A DNA stretch of 64,000 nt from Oxyruncus cristatus. Taxonomy: Eukaryota; Chordata; Aves; Passeriformes; Cotingidae. This document shows, in pieces, positions 13,250-24,359 of the stretch. The stretch's first letter is position 1; each line of letters opens with the position of its first letter. Made by a program: the position numbers and the translations under genes. Location: positions 614,769-678,768 of the forward strand of contig VXAY01005682.1 of assembly GCA_013399855.1 (NCBI GenBank), given 5' to 3'. Under the pieces are notes generated by a model. That model was not told where the DNA came from and did not search any database. It saw nothing but the letters and a program-made list of their open reading frames with translations.

Positions 13250-16200
13250 TCGTAGTAAAGCATGGGAATTAACCAGAGGAAGGAATGTTTCATATATTTC
13301 CGAGGTCCTACTCATACACAAGCAGTGAAGGAGACCATTCAGAGCTCACAGCTCATCTGTGGACCAGGGACACTGCATAGCCATGGAGAGACAAGCCTGT
13401 CCCTCGATAAGCAGAGCAATGGTACATTGTAGGGGCATTGTTTTTACTTCACTGACTGAAATGATATATTTATTTTCTTTACTCCCTCCCCACAATCAAC
13501 TTTTTTTTGTCTTACAAAAGTACCATTTCACCCTACCAAGGGTGTATCAGCATAGATACGTATGTAGCTACACAGATATACACAGAGAGGAAAACCGATC
13601 AAATCAGTAACCATTTTATTACTCACTGTGTTTTACCAACGCAATTTCTTTACCCGCGAATTTCATCAAAGACCTTTTTCTGCAAGTCAGTATTGTGTGT
13701 CATCTTTGCTCTGGGACAGTTCTTTTTCTCCTGTTTTGGTTATTACTGGTTTTAATTTGACCTATTTTAGTCTACGTGGGAGGAGAACAAACACATCCAA
13801 ACATATTTTTCCGGTAGTTTATTAAAACACGTGGAATACAGCTACTGTTGCTCTGTGTGACACTTAATTTGGGTGGATGCGAAGCATTAGACAAGAGTGA
13901 AACTTGTCCCAGTACCCCAAGCTCAGCTAGGCGGAGAGGTGCTCTGTACCTCTGAGTACCAACCTGAAAGGAGGTTGTAGCCACGTAGATGTTTATGAAA
14001 ACCATAGGCTGGCAAATTAAGGAAACGTCTTTTTAAACACACATAGGGGGATTCCTAGACTTTTTCAGCAGCAGAAGGGAGGACCGTCTGTGTGTAAAAT
14101 GAAATCAAAAGTCAAGGTTGTTTAAGCTCTAACACTCATCAGAGACGTGAGATTTGTGTCTTCTTATTCACGGGGAACAGCTGTGTGACCCACACTGCAG
14201 CTGAAACTACACCACCAGCTTTGGTTTCTGAGTACCAGCTCCAAACCACCACAGGCTGTGGGCTGACAAACAGTCCACTGGTTCAGATACATGAAAAAAA
14301 AATCTGTCATGTAATCTTTCCATATATGCTCTGTGTCAGAGCAGGTCCCACCTGTCTTCCCCCAGCCATAATAAATTTGGCGTGAACTTCCTATTTTGCA
14401 CTCAGGCAAATTTTGCAGAAAGACCAGTCAGTATATGTATCTGCCTTGTCCAGATGATGTTTTTATTACGGAGTGATGCCACAACTTACAAATCTGTATG
14501 AACTGGGAAATCACTCAGGTAGAGGATTATCTTCATAACTTGTTAATAGCAATTAGTCCTGCTGTTTAGAGCCACGCCATTCAAAATGACTATGGAATTG
14601 TTGAGCTAAGAAAGCACTCAAACACAGCACGGACAAACATTATTCTTTGTTGGCTGCTTGTTGCTGATAGCTATTCTCTGTTTGAAATCCCTCCTTTCGG
14701 AAGGGAAGGGTTGTGAGACCAAGGAGGAGAGACAGGGATCCTACATCTGCTGTGAATGATGAATAGGAAGAAGCAAGGAGGAAGTACAGACAGGTAGGTA
14801 CAGACCCTTGAAGTCTTACTTATCTGTAGAGACACCAAGAGAATTGCTCTGAGTGCTTTCCTTTTTCAAAGCAGTTTTTTGAAACTGAGTTAACACATCT
14901 GTCATTCAGTTCAGCTTGAACTTGCCCCTAAAGTTACCTGTTATTCAGAAGCCATTGCTCCTTCTGTGCTCTCTCTCTGTTTAATGGCAACTTTATTTCA
15001 AATAAACGTAATTTTTTATGTAGCAGAGTGCTCTGCCCTTCTGTGTTTAGATACAGGGAGATCCTGTTTAGTTTACAATAGAGCTCTGTCATCCCAGAAA
15101 GAAGAGAAAAACCAGTCTCCCATAAACTACAGTTGCCTCATTATGCCCTTTTATGCCCTATTGGCTCGATTAGGAGGTGTTAAAGAAATGGCATTGGCAT
15201 CTTTAAGCAGATGACAAGTTGTAGTGATAGCTAAGATTTACTACAAGGAAAACTACGAAGTTGTAAGGTCCAGGGACCGAAGGCTCCAACTTAATCATAA
15301 AATGTAGGATGTCACTAGGAATTAACCTCAGAAGATGCATGGGGAGTGCTGGAGAATCACAGAGAGGGAAGAAAAAAAAAATCCCTTTCTGTGAAAATCT
15401 CAGAGCTCAAGGGAACAAAGAGACAGCAAATAATGTGCTGGGTCAGAGACTAATTACACATTACATATGCCATCTGACAGGATTTCATAACTCCCTGATA
15501 CCTCCGTTGATTCTCGGTGCCTTCATTTGGGAATTTTCCTAGCTCTGAGCATTTTTTGTTGCTCTGTCAGTCTGAAATTAATTTGTCCCATCTTCTACAC
15601 AACACCTACCATAAAGTTAGCTGGCAAGAGCTCCCTGCTGAGGCAACAAGAGGCATATGCTCAGGCATAGCTTGGGAACATCATGGTTCCCCGAGACCGA
15701 AACAGCAGTGGCATCAGCAACTACTTACTCTGGGCTGGCTGACACACAGCCATCACAGTTTGGGGAATGCCACCTGGTGAGCTGCGAAGGGAATTCACAG
15801 GCAGCAAACAACTTGATGCAATTAAGTGCCTATAAATGTCACTGTAAGGAGCAGTGCAACAGAAGAGCTGTATCAAATTGCTGCTCCCAGAGAAAGGGCA
15901 CAAAGAGAGAGTGCATTCTGTATCAGACATCAAAGAAAACACACTCAGACTGCTAAAATCCCCAACCAGAGGTGGAGCTTCAGTCAGAGGGCACAACAGG
16001 CCACAATGCAATCTGGAGGAGAACAGGCTTGATTCATCTCAAGGTTGTTTACACTTGCCTGACAGCAATGCTAGACCACAGGGTGAGTATTTGCAGAAGG
16101 CCTGCACCTTAAAGACCTTGTTATGTGCATGGTTTCTTCAGGGCAGTGTGCAGTCCAAGTAGCTGCCAACAGTATTGCAGTTTATGGTGGTATGGTGAGC

Positions 16201-17299
16201 ACAACATATGTTTCTATTTACTGATCATGAGGCAGCTCTGGTGATCCCACTGCATACAGTTGTCAGAAGGTAGGTGCTACTCCTTCATGCCGTCATGTTT
16301 TCTTCTTTGGACATGTCCAAGTGTACTTACAACAGGCTGCTCCAGCCATTTCAGGGCATAGCTGTCAGTGCAAGGAAGCTGAGGTGTGGGAAAGGCTCTG
16401 TGAGATAGATTTTATGGGGTGGGAGGTAGGAGAGAATCTGTAATTTACTATAATCTATGATTGCTCACAGCCAAGAGTACCTTGTGCCTGGGGAGAAAGC
16501 CACCTTCTTTTGGCTGATAACTCTTATGGTGGGCTCTTCTACTGTGGTCAAACCCCTCCCTCTACAGACTTTCCTGACAAGTAACAGACTGTGCTTGTGC
16601 AAAGGCAAAGCGTCTGAAATGAGGTACCAGATGGGTTACAGCAGCCCTCCATTTCCAAAACAAGGTCAGGCATTTGCATACCTCTCCGATTCAGTTTGTC
16701 CTTCAAGAAAACTCAGGGGTGTCACCCATCTTTCAGACTCATGCTCGTTCTTAGTGCTATGTATGTACACATACATGTGCATACATGTATACAGGTACAT
16801 GTACATATCCATATCTCACGCATACGTATGTGTGAAACACTGAAAGAGAAAGGGAAATCAGCTGACTTGTTCTCCATCAAGGAGAATGCTGCAATGGATT
16901 TCAACAATAAAAACAACTGATAAATAATCACCTAAAAAATGGACAACAGCCCTAGGCTTTGCTACTTTCCTGCCATATGCTTTGAGTCAGCTGTTTGCTG
17001 CTTTTTGCTCCCTGCCATCCTTGCCCAGTGCATATTTTGCTCGCATTGAGGAGGCAAACTGGTGGTCATGCATGGAAGTGACATGACACATCCTTAGCAG
17101 CTTCTCACTTTTTACAGTGCAAAGGACCCAGTCCTGAGAAGGTAGGTCCAGCTTGTCCATGGATTTTCGCTGTGTGTTTTGATAAGCCTTCAGGGACTGG
17201 CAACTCATCTAATCTGTCTACCAGCTGACTGAAGTCATCCTGTCATCTGGTCTCCATTCTGGCTGCCTGCTTGCTCAGTGCCCTGTGCTTCAGGCCCAC
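13250..17299. other. Intergenic DNA, no gene recognised
   Basis: No exon, RNA gene or clear transposon was recognised. The open frames are short and overlap on both strands without family motifs. The only structured element is the alternating purine/pyrimidine stretch at 16757-16836. Confidence 0.6.
16757..16836. repeat. Degenerate ACAT/GTAC-rich alternating tract
   Basis: The stretch is dominated by TACATG, ATACAT and GTACAT words with a near-regular alternation of purine and pyrimidine. It looks like an eroded dinucleotide or tetranucleotide microsatellite. It contains several short self-complementary words (GTACAT/ATGTAC), so it could form small hairpins. Confidence 0.7.
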
Positions 17300-17670
17300 A
17301 ACCAACTTGGTGACCACTGGACACACTCCAGTTTGTTCCTCTCTCTCTCGTAGAGGGAGACCCAGACTGGATGTGATCTCACCAGTCCCAAGCAGAGGAG
17401 ACTATAATCACTTGTATCACTGTAATCACTCTGATCACTCCCCTCTCACTGCTCACTGCACTCTGCTTTTACAGCCAAGGCCTCCTGTGTTGCAGAGTCA
17501 TGTGCTGACTGCTGGTTAGCTACCTTACACACTTCACAAGATGGGATCATTCTGCCCCAGAGGCATAACTTCACATTTGCTTCTGTTGACCTTCCCCGAT
17601 GTCTGTATCCATTTCCCCAGCCTGCCCAGGTCTCAGAAGGGCAGCTCTGCCCTCCAGGGTACCACCTGCT
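17300..17670 (-). mobile_element. CR1 LINE fragment, 3' portion after ORF2 core, minus orientation
   Basis: Read on the + strand this is antisense CR1. Recognisable blocks are the segment ending CACACTCCAG, a CTCACCAGTCCCAAGCAGAG block, the AACTTCACATTTGCTTCTGT block, and GCCTGCCCAGGTCTC with GAAGGGCAG near the right end. These occur in this order in the avian CR1 consensus as I remember it. The copy is diverged and broken by indels, with no intact frame. The element appears to resume at 18545. Confidence 0.72.
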
Positions 17671-18544
17671 TTCCCAGGTCTCCTCTTCCACAAAGCTGCT
17701 GTATGGGCCACAGAAATTAATTTTCCGTGTGCAAACCAAAACAAAAAGACAAAAAAACTTGTGGGTTGACACCATATTTGCAGGTGCTCTCCCAGAAGAA
17801 GTGGTAACTCTGCTCTTTGAATTTCCCCAAAACTGAAGCACAATTTGAGCTCCCAGGGGATTGTGAATGACTCATATTTACAACTAGAGCTACATTTCTT
17901 CATCCTGGAACTGGTTTATCAATTACGTTTTAACAAGACATACTGCAGTCCTGGCATATTCATTATTTTCTACTCATTTGAGACATACTCAAGAGGCAGG
18001 ACTGATCACAGCAAATAAATAAATGCTCAAAGAAGCCAATACACAGGATAAGTAATACGGAGGGGTTCTTTTCAAAAAGAGATTTATGAAGCAACAGCTT
18101 GTATTCTTACTAAATTTCTTTGGTTATGAGCAACTTAAAAGCTGTGACAGAGTAACAACCCCACCAAGGAAGTGAGCCATCTTGGACACCAGAAAGAGCA
18201 TAGATAAAATTGCTACAAACATAAAAATACATGCATGCAAAAATACTGCTAAAAATACAGTCAGCAAAAAAATGGTGGGGGGGAGAGGGGAGGAATCAAA
18301 GAGCCCCTCTCAAAGGTCTCAGAGCTCTCTAAAGCACACATTGTGCTCAATCAGTTCCTTGAGCCACAACAAGCAGGTTTGGGAGTGTCCCCAGCTGTGA
18401 CTAGCAGAGGTAGACTACTCAAACAAAAAAATCTCACATGAGAAGTTAAAATAAAATGGTCTGTAGAAAAATCAACCCCACTCCCACTGTCTAGGTGATT
18501 CATCCCTGATGAGAAATTGAGTACGAACCACTGCATCATTCTCT
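17671..18544. other. About 0.87 kb block lying between two halves of one CR1 copy
   Basis: The CR1 sequence stops near 17670 and resumes near 18545 at almost the consecutive consensus position, so this block looks inserted into the CR1. It is AT-rich, contains an AATAAATAAAT run near 18015 and a G-rich run near 18275. I found no convincing TG...CA ends or target duplication, so its own identity is unknown. Confidence 0.4.
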
Positions 18545-18740
18545 TTCGTCAGTATCTTCCACCCAACTTGGTGTCATCTGTGAACTTACTGAGGGTGCAC
18601 TCCATCCCCTCATCCAGGTCATAGTTAAGGATATTAAACAGGACTGGCCTTAATACTGAGCCCTGGGGAACACTACCTGTGACCATCTGCTAGTTGTTTG
18701 CAGCGCCATCCACCGTGACTCTCTGGGCCTTTCTGTCACT
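18545..18740 (-). mobile_element. CR1 LINE reverse transcriptase fragment, minus strand
   Basis: The minus strand translates without a stop for about 40 codons into the CR1 reverse transcriptase core. It reads VPQGSVL, then VLFNI, DLDEG, and [13 protein letters not shown] corresponds to the catalytic F/YxDD box of LINE reverse transcriptases, usually FADD in CR1. The flanks lose the frame. This is a relic of the retrotransposon polymerase and not a host gene. It fits as the upstream neighbour (in element order) of the piece at 17300-17670. Confidence 0.9.
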
Positions 18741-19230
18741 ACTACTGATTTATATTCCTCCGTGATACACAGGAAAGCCAGATGGGGTTGATCTGTTGGA
18801 TTTCAGTCAGGAGGCTGGGAATGCCAAGTCCCAGTTTCCTGTGCTCCTGAGGAGCAGTCCTAGGGTTGACTGGCTCCAGAAGCCCCCAGAAACTCCCATG
18901 ACACGGGTATGCAAGGAACAAATGTTGTTGATGCCCAATGCCAAACACAAAACTGAATCACGAAATAACCAAAAACATCTCAAGAAGGTTGAACACGCTG
19001 GGATGCAAGAGGAAAAGAACTTTTAAGATGACAATTAAGCAGTGGTAATTCTGAAAACAGCTAAGTAGAAGCTGCAGAAAAAAAGGTCATATTTGAAAGT
19101 AACTAGATAACCTGAGCCTTGAGAATATTGATTAGCATTGAATCTGGTAGAAGACTGGGGTACTGCAAATTCTTGTAATGTCACCTTCTCTCATCACATC
19201 AAAGCTGAGGAGACCCTCTCTAGCCACATT

Positions 19231-19257
19231 AAAAAAAAAAAAGAAAAAAAAAAAAAA
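19231..19257. repeat. Poly(A)/A-rich run
   Basis: The run is nearly all A, interrupted by a single G. No recognisable retroposed gene lies immediately 5' of it. Confidence 0.9.
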
Positions 19258-19624
19258 GACAGACATGAAGACATGAAGATGCAGGTAGTCCTTGGTTTAG
19301 CAAATTGTTCCATAAACTTTTACATGTTCAGGTAGAGCAATGGGTGTATGCATTGTGGTAAAGCTCCTTTCCATTCTGGGGGGCTAGCAAACACCTTGAT
19401 AAATCACTCTCCATCATGATATATAGGCCTTTAGAGAATTGCTCCCACCCTAAATGTTAGACACAAATTTATCTTCTCCCATTTCTTCATATTTTTGTCT
19501 ACCTAATACAACGTGTCCTTCCTTTATTATTTCATTTGATTAATTTGTTCATTTGACCATGTATGGCGCCTCGCCTGTGAACTCTTACCAATAACTTTCA
19601 AGTAGCCTTGGCTTGTTGAACCCT

Positions 19625-19663
19625 AAAAAAAAAAAAAANNNNNNNNNNNNNNNNAAAAAAAAA
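19625..19663. other. Assembly gap (16 Ns, 19639-19654) inside a poly(A) run
   Basis: There are A runs on both sides of the Ns. The true tract length is unknown, and the frame crossing it (19585-19785 minus) is an artefact. Confidence 0.97.
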
Positions 19664-19840
19664 GCCCAAGCAACCTCTTGTTGATTTAAGAATATAGAAA
19701 TCTGGGACAAAATAAACCCCCCTTGCTGGCCCTCAGATATCTGAGGGGCTAGGTACAACCAGGATTTGTTTCTGGTTATTACCAAGTCAACACTATGAGT
19801 TTGTTCATGTTCAATAAGCTTTCATGATCACAGATTCACA

Positions 19841-19845
19841 AATAG
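19841..19845. repeat. Target site duplication AATAG, left copy
   Basis: This 5-bp direct repeat flanks the solo LTR. The matching copy is at 20284-20288. Confidence 0.75.
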
Positions 19846-20283
19846 TGTGATTTACTTAGACTGTAGGTCTGGCTGAGCTCAATAAGAACTTGAGCGTTCC
19901 AGATATACAAATAGGGTAGTTTATTGAAACAAAAAGAGAGCAGGTCTAGGATTGCTGGTGATAAATGCACTAATTGCAGTGTGTGAATATGTGTTAGGAC
20001 AGAAGGTATAGTAACAAAGATAACATTAAATAAATAGGTAGATTAAAATACTCCTGAATCTGCTCCAATGCAGTTAGTGTTTTTCTCCCTCTCGTTTTCT
20101 TTTTTTTTTTCTCTTGTCTTTGTTGTGAAAACCCCCCTTCTTTTATACAATAATTTTGGCCTTTCCCAAAGAGGTGGATCAATGTATGTCATAAGTAGGC
20201 TGTTGGTGAATGTGGTCATACATGTAAGGCATGTTCTCTTTTCTCTTCATTTGTATTCTAAGGCGTGTGAAAGTTAATATGCA
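19846..20283 (-). mobile_element. Solo LTR of an endogenous retrovirus, minus orientation, 438 bp
   Basis: Read on the minus strand the element starts TGCATATTAAC and ends GTAAATCACA, giving TG...CA ends. It is bounded by AATAG on both sides. In that orientation it has ordered LTR parts: a TATAAAA box (complement at 20141-20147), a pyrimidine/purine-rich leader, and AATAAA (complement at 19920-19925) roughly 220 bases downstream, leaving a U5 of about 75 bases. No primer-binding site or internal gag/pol/env sequence flanks it. It is therefore read as a solo LTR left by recombination. The family is not identified. There is no coding content. Confidence 0.82.
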
Positions 20284-20288
20284 AATAG
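20284..20288. repeat. Target site duplication AATAG, right copy
   Basis: This pairs with 19841-19845 around the solo LTR. Confidence 0.75.
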
Positions 20289-20339
20289 GAATTAAAGAGA
20301 GTCTTGGTTTTTTTTGGTCAGAATAAATAGTTCATACAA

Positions 20340-20640
20340 AAGGTATACAAGTTGGTCTTCTTCCGCCCGCTGAGGCTGCCTGACCTTGACCAGAGCATCT
20401 TGGTGCTCATCCTGGTCTCCCCCGACGACCAAATTTACAACAAGCCTTGTTACGCAAGGTAAAGCGGGAGTGAGGCCAACAGCTGATGTGGGTGCTCCTC
20501 CGTGCCTCACTGAAACATCAGGACGTGAGGACTCCCCTTCACCCCAGACATCATTTTGGTGCTAGCCCTTGCTCAAGCCAGGTGCAGCATCAGTGAGAGG
20601 CCCTGTTAATAATTTTCTCAACCAGCATCATCGGTTCGAC
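20340..20640 (-). other. CpG-rich block, possibly retroviral leader or LTR remnant
   Basis: CpG is locally enriched (CCGCCCGC, CCCCCGACGACC, TTACGC, AAAGCGGG, GGACGTGAGG) in an otherwise CpG-poor region. Read on the minus strand, ATTTGGTCGTCGGGGGAG resembles the junction between an LTR end and a TGG-starting primer-binding site. I could not match it to a tRNA or find a TG...CA LTR. The minus frame of 72 codons at 20292-20510 has no recognised motif. The identity is uncertain. Confidence 0.35.
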
Positions 20641-23600
20641 ACTGACTTAAACAACTCCGTAGCAAGTCTGACAATTTACCACACCTCTCTTTTCCTGCTG
20701 CCCTCCAAGAAAGGAACCTGTTGGCATACACTTGGTGCACAACAACAATCATTTTATGTCTGCTTAGAACATTTTTCATCGGAAAATGCAATTTAATCAA
20801 AAGGGTTGCCTGGCTGCAGGAAGATGTTGGTTTCAATGACATTTTATAACTGAGAAAATAAAAAGTGAAACCCTTTCACAATCACAGAATATTTCACACT
20901 GACCTTTTTGAGAGGTCACACAGGATATTGTCTTTCAAAATTGTGTCTAAAATATTTGATACTGATTCAACTGCAGTCCAGCTGGCAAGAGCACATCTTC
21001 AATTTTCTTTTAACAGAATTTGTTTAATGGATCAAAACTTAAATTGTTAAAAATACTTTGTTTGTTTGGGGGTTTTTTGAGGGAACTGCCAAAGTGCAAT
21101 ATTTTTCTGTTTTGAGCTACAAAGAACTGCTCAGATTGCAATATTACCTATCATATAGGAAGTCTGATTCACAGATTTTTTTTATACTTCATTTGTTTGT
21201 AGACAAATTCTCTATGGCCCTGTGAAGAGCAGCTGTCCTAAGCCCTCTGCATTGAGTAACCTATCCTTGGAACCACATACTCTTTTTTTCTGCAGTGAAG
21301 GTCAGGAAAGAGCAACAGATGAGCTTCTTGGTCAGTGGAAGATGTAAAGGGGGAATCAGGCTACTTCCTACACAAAACACATCTTGAGGAAGCATCAGCT
21401 GACACCGTTAAACAACAGTGTGAGGGACGAACCAAGAAGACTCCTTGTGCCAGGATTTGTTGTCTGCTGCCTGTGTTCCCAGGAGTATTTAGTTCTGCCT
21501 TGGGAAAGACTCCCCAGTGTGTGCAATGGCAGAGCCTCTTTACTATCATATAACTTCCATAAATTTCCACTGTCCTAAATACTTCCCAAGTTTGAAAGGG
21601 AGGACCTAGCTCTGCCAGCAGGGGCCTGAGAGTGATCTGTGTGGGAAAAAGGAGGCTCTAAGCTGAATCCTTCAGTTATGTCTTTCTCCTCTATTCTTCT
21701 CTTTCCCTCTTCTCCCTTCACAGAGGCTGCTTCCACACATTTAGAGCAAGAAACAGAAGCTCAGAGAAAAAAAGGCTTCGGTGCTGGCAGGTGGGGCTCG
21801 TGCTGGACAGAGCTGGGACCTCACGGCAGGGAGGACACTGTGGAGTCACTCCACAGTGGTGCTCTCAGGAGAGAAGCTGCAGGCACCAAGACACACTCTC
21901 CCACTGTGCAGACCATGCTGCCCAAGCCTTTGGCTCCCATCCAGTCCTTACATCAAACTTCTTTTGAAGGTTAGACACCGTGCCCTCAGCTGATCCAGCT
22001 CTGGAACAGGTAGTGGCCTTTTTTCTGCCTTTGAGATCTCACCTTATCCTAAACTGTAAACTTTTGCAAAGAATTCCTAAGCTCTCATGTTGCTCAGGTG
22101 CTAGAACATCATCCTTAGAGCTGAATTGAAGATAGATACAGAGCCTGGATCTCTAGGACCTGTACTGCAGCAGAACATTGAACTCCTCTTGGACTTATTC
22201 AGGGACTACCGAGGCAGGAGGTTTTTAGTCTCTTCTGACTCCTGAGTAGTTAATAGAAAGAAATCAGTGCCTTCAGAGGGAAATTCAGAGCAAGAGATTA
22301 ATGCCTGGAATTACATGTTGGCTGTGATTCTCTGATGGCTAGAGAGGAAGCTTTGGGAGTCAAGTCTACAGCACCGTCAAGATACTTACTCTCATTTCCT
22401 ATGACCCATGCTGTCTTTCCTGAGCCCCATGCCCAGGTGCATTTTCAAACTGCTTTTGATGCCTGGGTCTTCCTATTCCAGACATTTCTGCAGCTCAAAG
22501 TTGTCTGTGCAGCATTGCAGTTACCTGGAGATTAGTGGGAGCAACTGGTTAGGAACCCATTCCCAAATTCCCACACCAAAGTGCCACTGGCACTTTAAGG
22601 GAGTGCAGTGAAGTGCCATTAGCAGTTGTTATTTTCAAGCAATTGTCAGCTGGGAGACAGCTTAGGAGTATTCCTTGGCTGAAGGCACCCTGTGGGTTCT
22701 GCTGTACAGACCCTTTATTTAGTTCTGCATCAAAACATAATAAGAGGCATGAGCATTTGGTAGGGACTCAGGGCAGGGTGTGACATGTCAAAGTGGAGTA
22801 TCTTCTCAGAACCGAGCTGTAGGCTGATAACTGTGGCCTAGAGCATCTTTTAAGATTGCATTCTTGTTTTCTTTGGCAGGGGAGTTCTCTTAATAAACCA
22901 GTTCCTGTTACTTTCATTTCACCCCAGCACAAATTAGCTTTACTTCATTCCTCCTTGTCTTTCCTCACCACAGCCAACTAATTCATCTGGAATTTGCCAT
23001 TTGCTAAATGATCTGATTAGAGGTAATTACTAATAATTTGTATTACTTCAACCCTGTTGTTAGAAGCACCATGGGAATATAATTTAATTACAGCGTAATA
23101 TCAATCAGACGCATAAATTAAAATGTTCGCATTTGAATAAAAACCCATTTTCTACTTTCAGTTGTATGATCTGCCAAGCTTGGAGGTAAAAAAAGCTGTT
23201 TCTCCGGGCTGTTGTGCAATGAGAAATGGGCAACTCTCACAAATCAGGTGGAGGGGCTCACAGTTGAAAGCATGGGGCTCACAGTTGCCAGGCGTGGTTA
23301 CCTTTAAGAAGAATTCTTTCTGGAAGGATTTTTAACAAGAGAAGCTGTGATTGGACACCATTTCAGTTCTACAGTGCCTAACATCAAATAGTTTAACTAC
23401 ATGGTCTATGAAGAAACACCTCTTTGTATCAACTGTGACGTAAACAATAGCTGGGCCTTTTGCTACAAGTAGAAATGCGAGCCAGTCCCTTCATGGCCTC
23501 TCATATGTCAAAAAGCAACAAGCCTTAAGGAAGCAAAATTTTCTCATGTGCTTTTAAGCTGGAGGAGAAAAGAGAAAACATGAGAAGAGTCAGGGGTCTG

Positions 23601-24355
23601 TGTCTTATCAATTGATGTACAAAAAGCTACTGGGCTTCTCCAGCCTGATGGTCTCCTCCATCATCTTGTACGGTAAGAGTCCCTCTTACGGTCCTTACTA
23701 CAGTGACACAGCACTAAAGAAGCACACAAAGTCAAATCACTGGTGAAGAAGAATAAGGACGCAGGAAGATAAATGTTCTGTTTTCAAAGAAATTCCTTTT
23801 TGATCTCTTATCATCCAGTCGATGAAAACAATGGGGAAAAAATTCATATCGGACGCAACATTTGGTTTCAACAATGAGCTGGTAATTGTGTTGTCTGTTT
23901 TGGCATGTCTTGCTGTGAAAGAAGATTTTTAAATTAAAACTGGCTTCCAACTCCTCTAGAAGTGATTTTTGGCTTATTTTGATGCCAGCAAACCTGAAAT
24001 GGTATTGGATATATATGCTTCTGATTATAAGTTACCTGGCAGAAGTGGCCCAATTTTGCTAAAGTCCTGAGCCCTCTGGTTTCTGTGGGGGCCCTTGGCA
24101 CAAGGCTGCTTGTCTACTCAGTGATGCCTAGGGAAAAGGTGGGTCCTGAGGAATGCTGAGTCAGGGGTGAGACAAGTGTAATGAGATGTTTGTTGTGGCA
24201 AAACCTTATGCAGAAACTCAAGAGTAGGTGCTCCCAGGCTCTTTTGGCTCACAACTTGCTCCCACTGCTTGGATTTGAGAAAAGCCAAAAATGGATCTGT
24301 TGAAGTTTAGATAAATGATGAAGATTTTTTTGTTATTGTTGAATTTTTTTGTATC
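20641..24355. other. Intergenic DNA, no gene recognised
   Basis: The region is AT-rich and unique-looking, with no transposon identified. It contains a 23-base near-perfect palindrome (21836-21858) and the homeodomain-core-rich stretch at 22895-23165. Confidence 0.6.
22895..23165. promoter_or_regulatory. Possible conserved noncoding regulatory stretch (homeodomain-type cores)
   Basis: Many TAAT/ATTA cores occur in a short span: CTAATTCAT, GATTAGAGGTAATTACTAAT, TTTAATTACAGCG and TAAATTAAAAT, plus ATCAATCAGAC, which resembles a PBX/HOX-type site. There is no coding frame and no transposon signature. This composition is typical of deeply conserved developmental enhancers, but the call is inference from word content alone and AT-richness could produce it by chance. 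Confidence 0.25.
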
Positions 24356-24359
24356 ATCA

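Noticed and set aside
19862..20430. Alternative boundaries for the 19.8-kb LTR, starting at TGTAGG or ending near 20430
   Set aside because: No matching target duplication was found for these ends, whereas 19846-20283 has TG...CA and AATAG on both sides.
20881..20930. ATCACAGAATATTTCACACT read as a CR1 3' terminus
   Set aside because: Only the octamer-like ATCACAGAAT matches. The following TTGGAAGGGACC-type block is absent.
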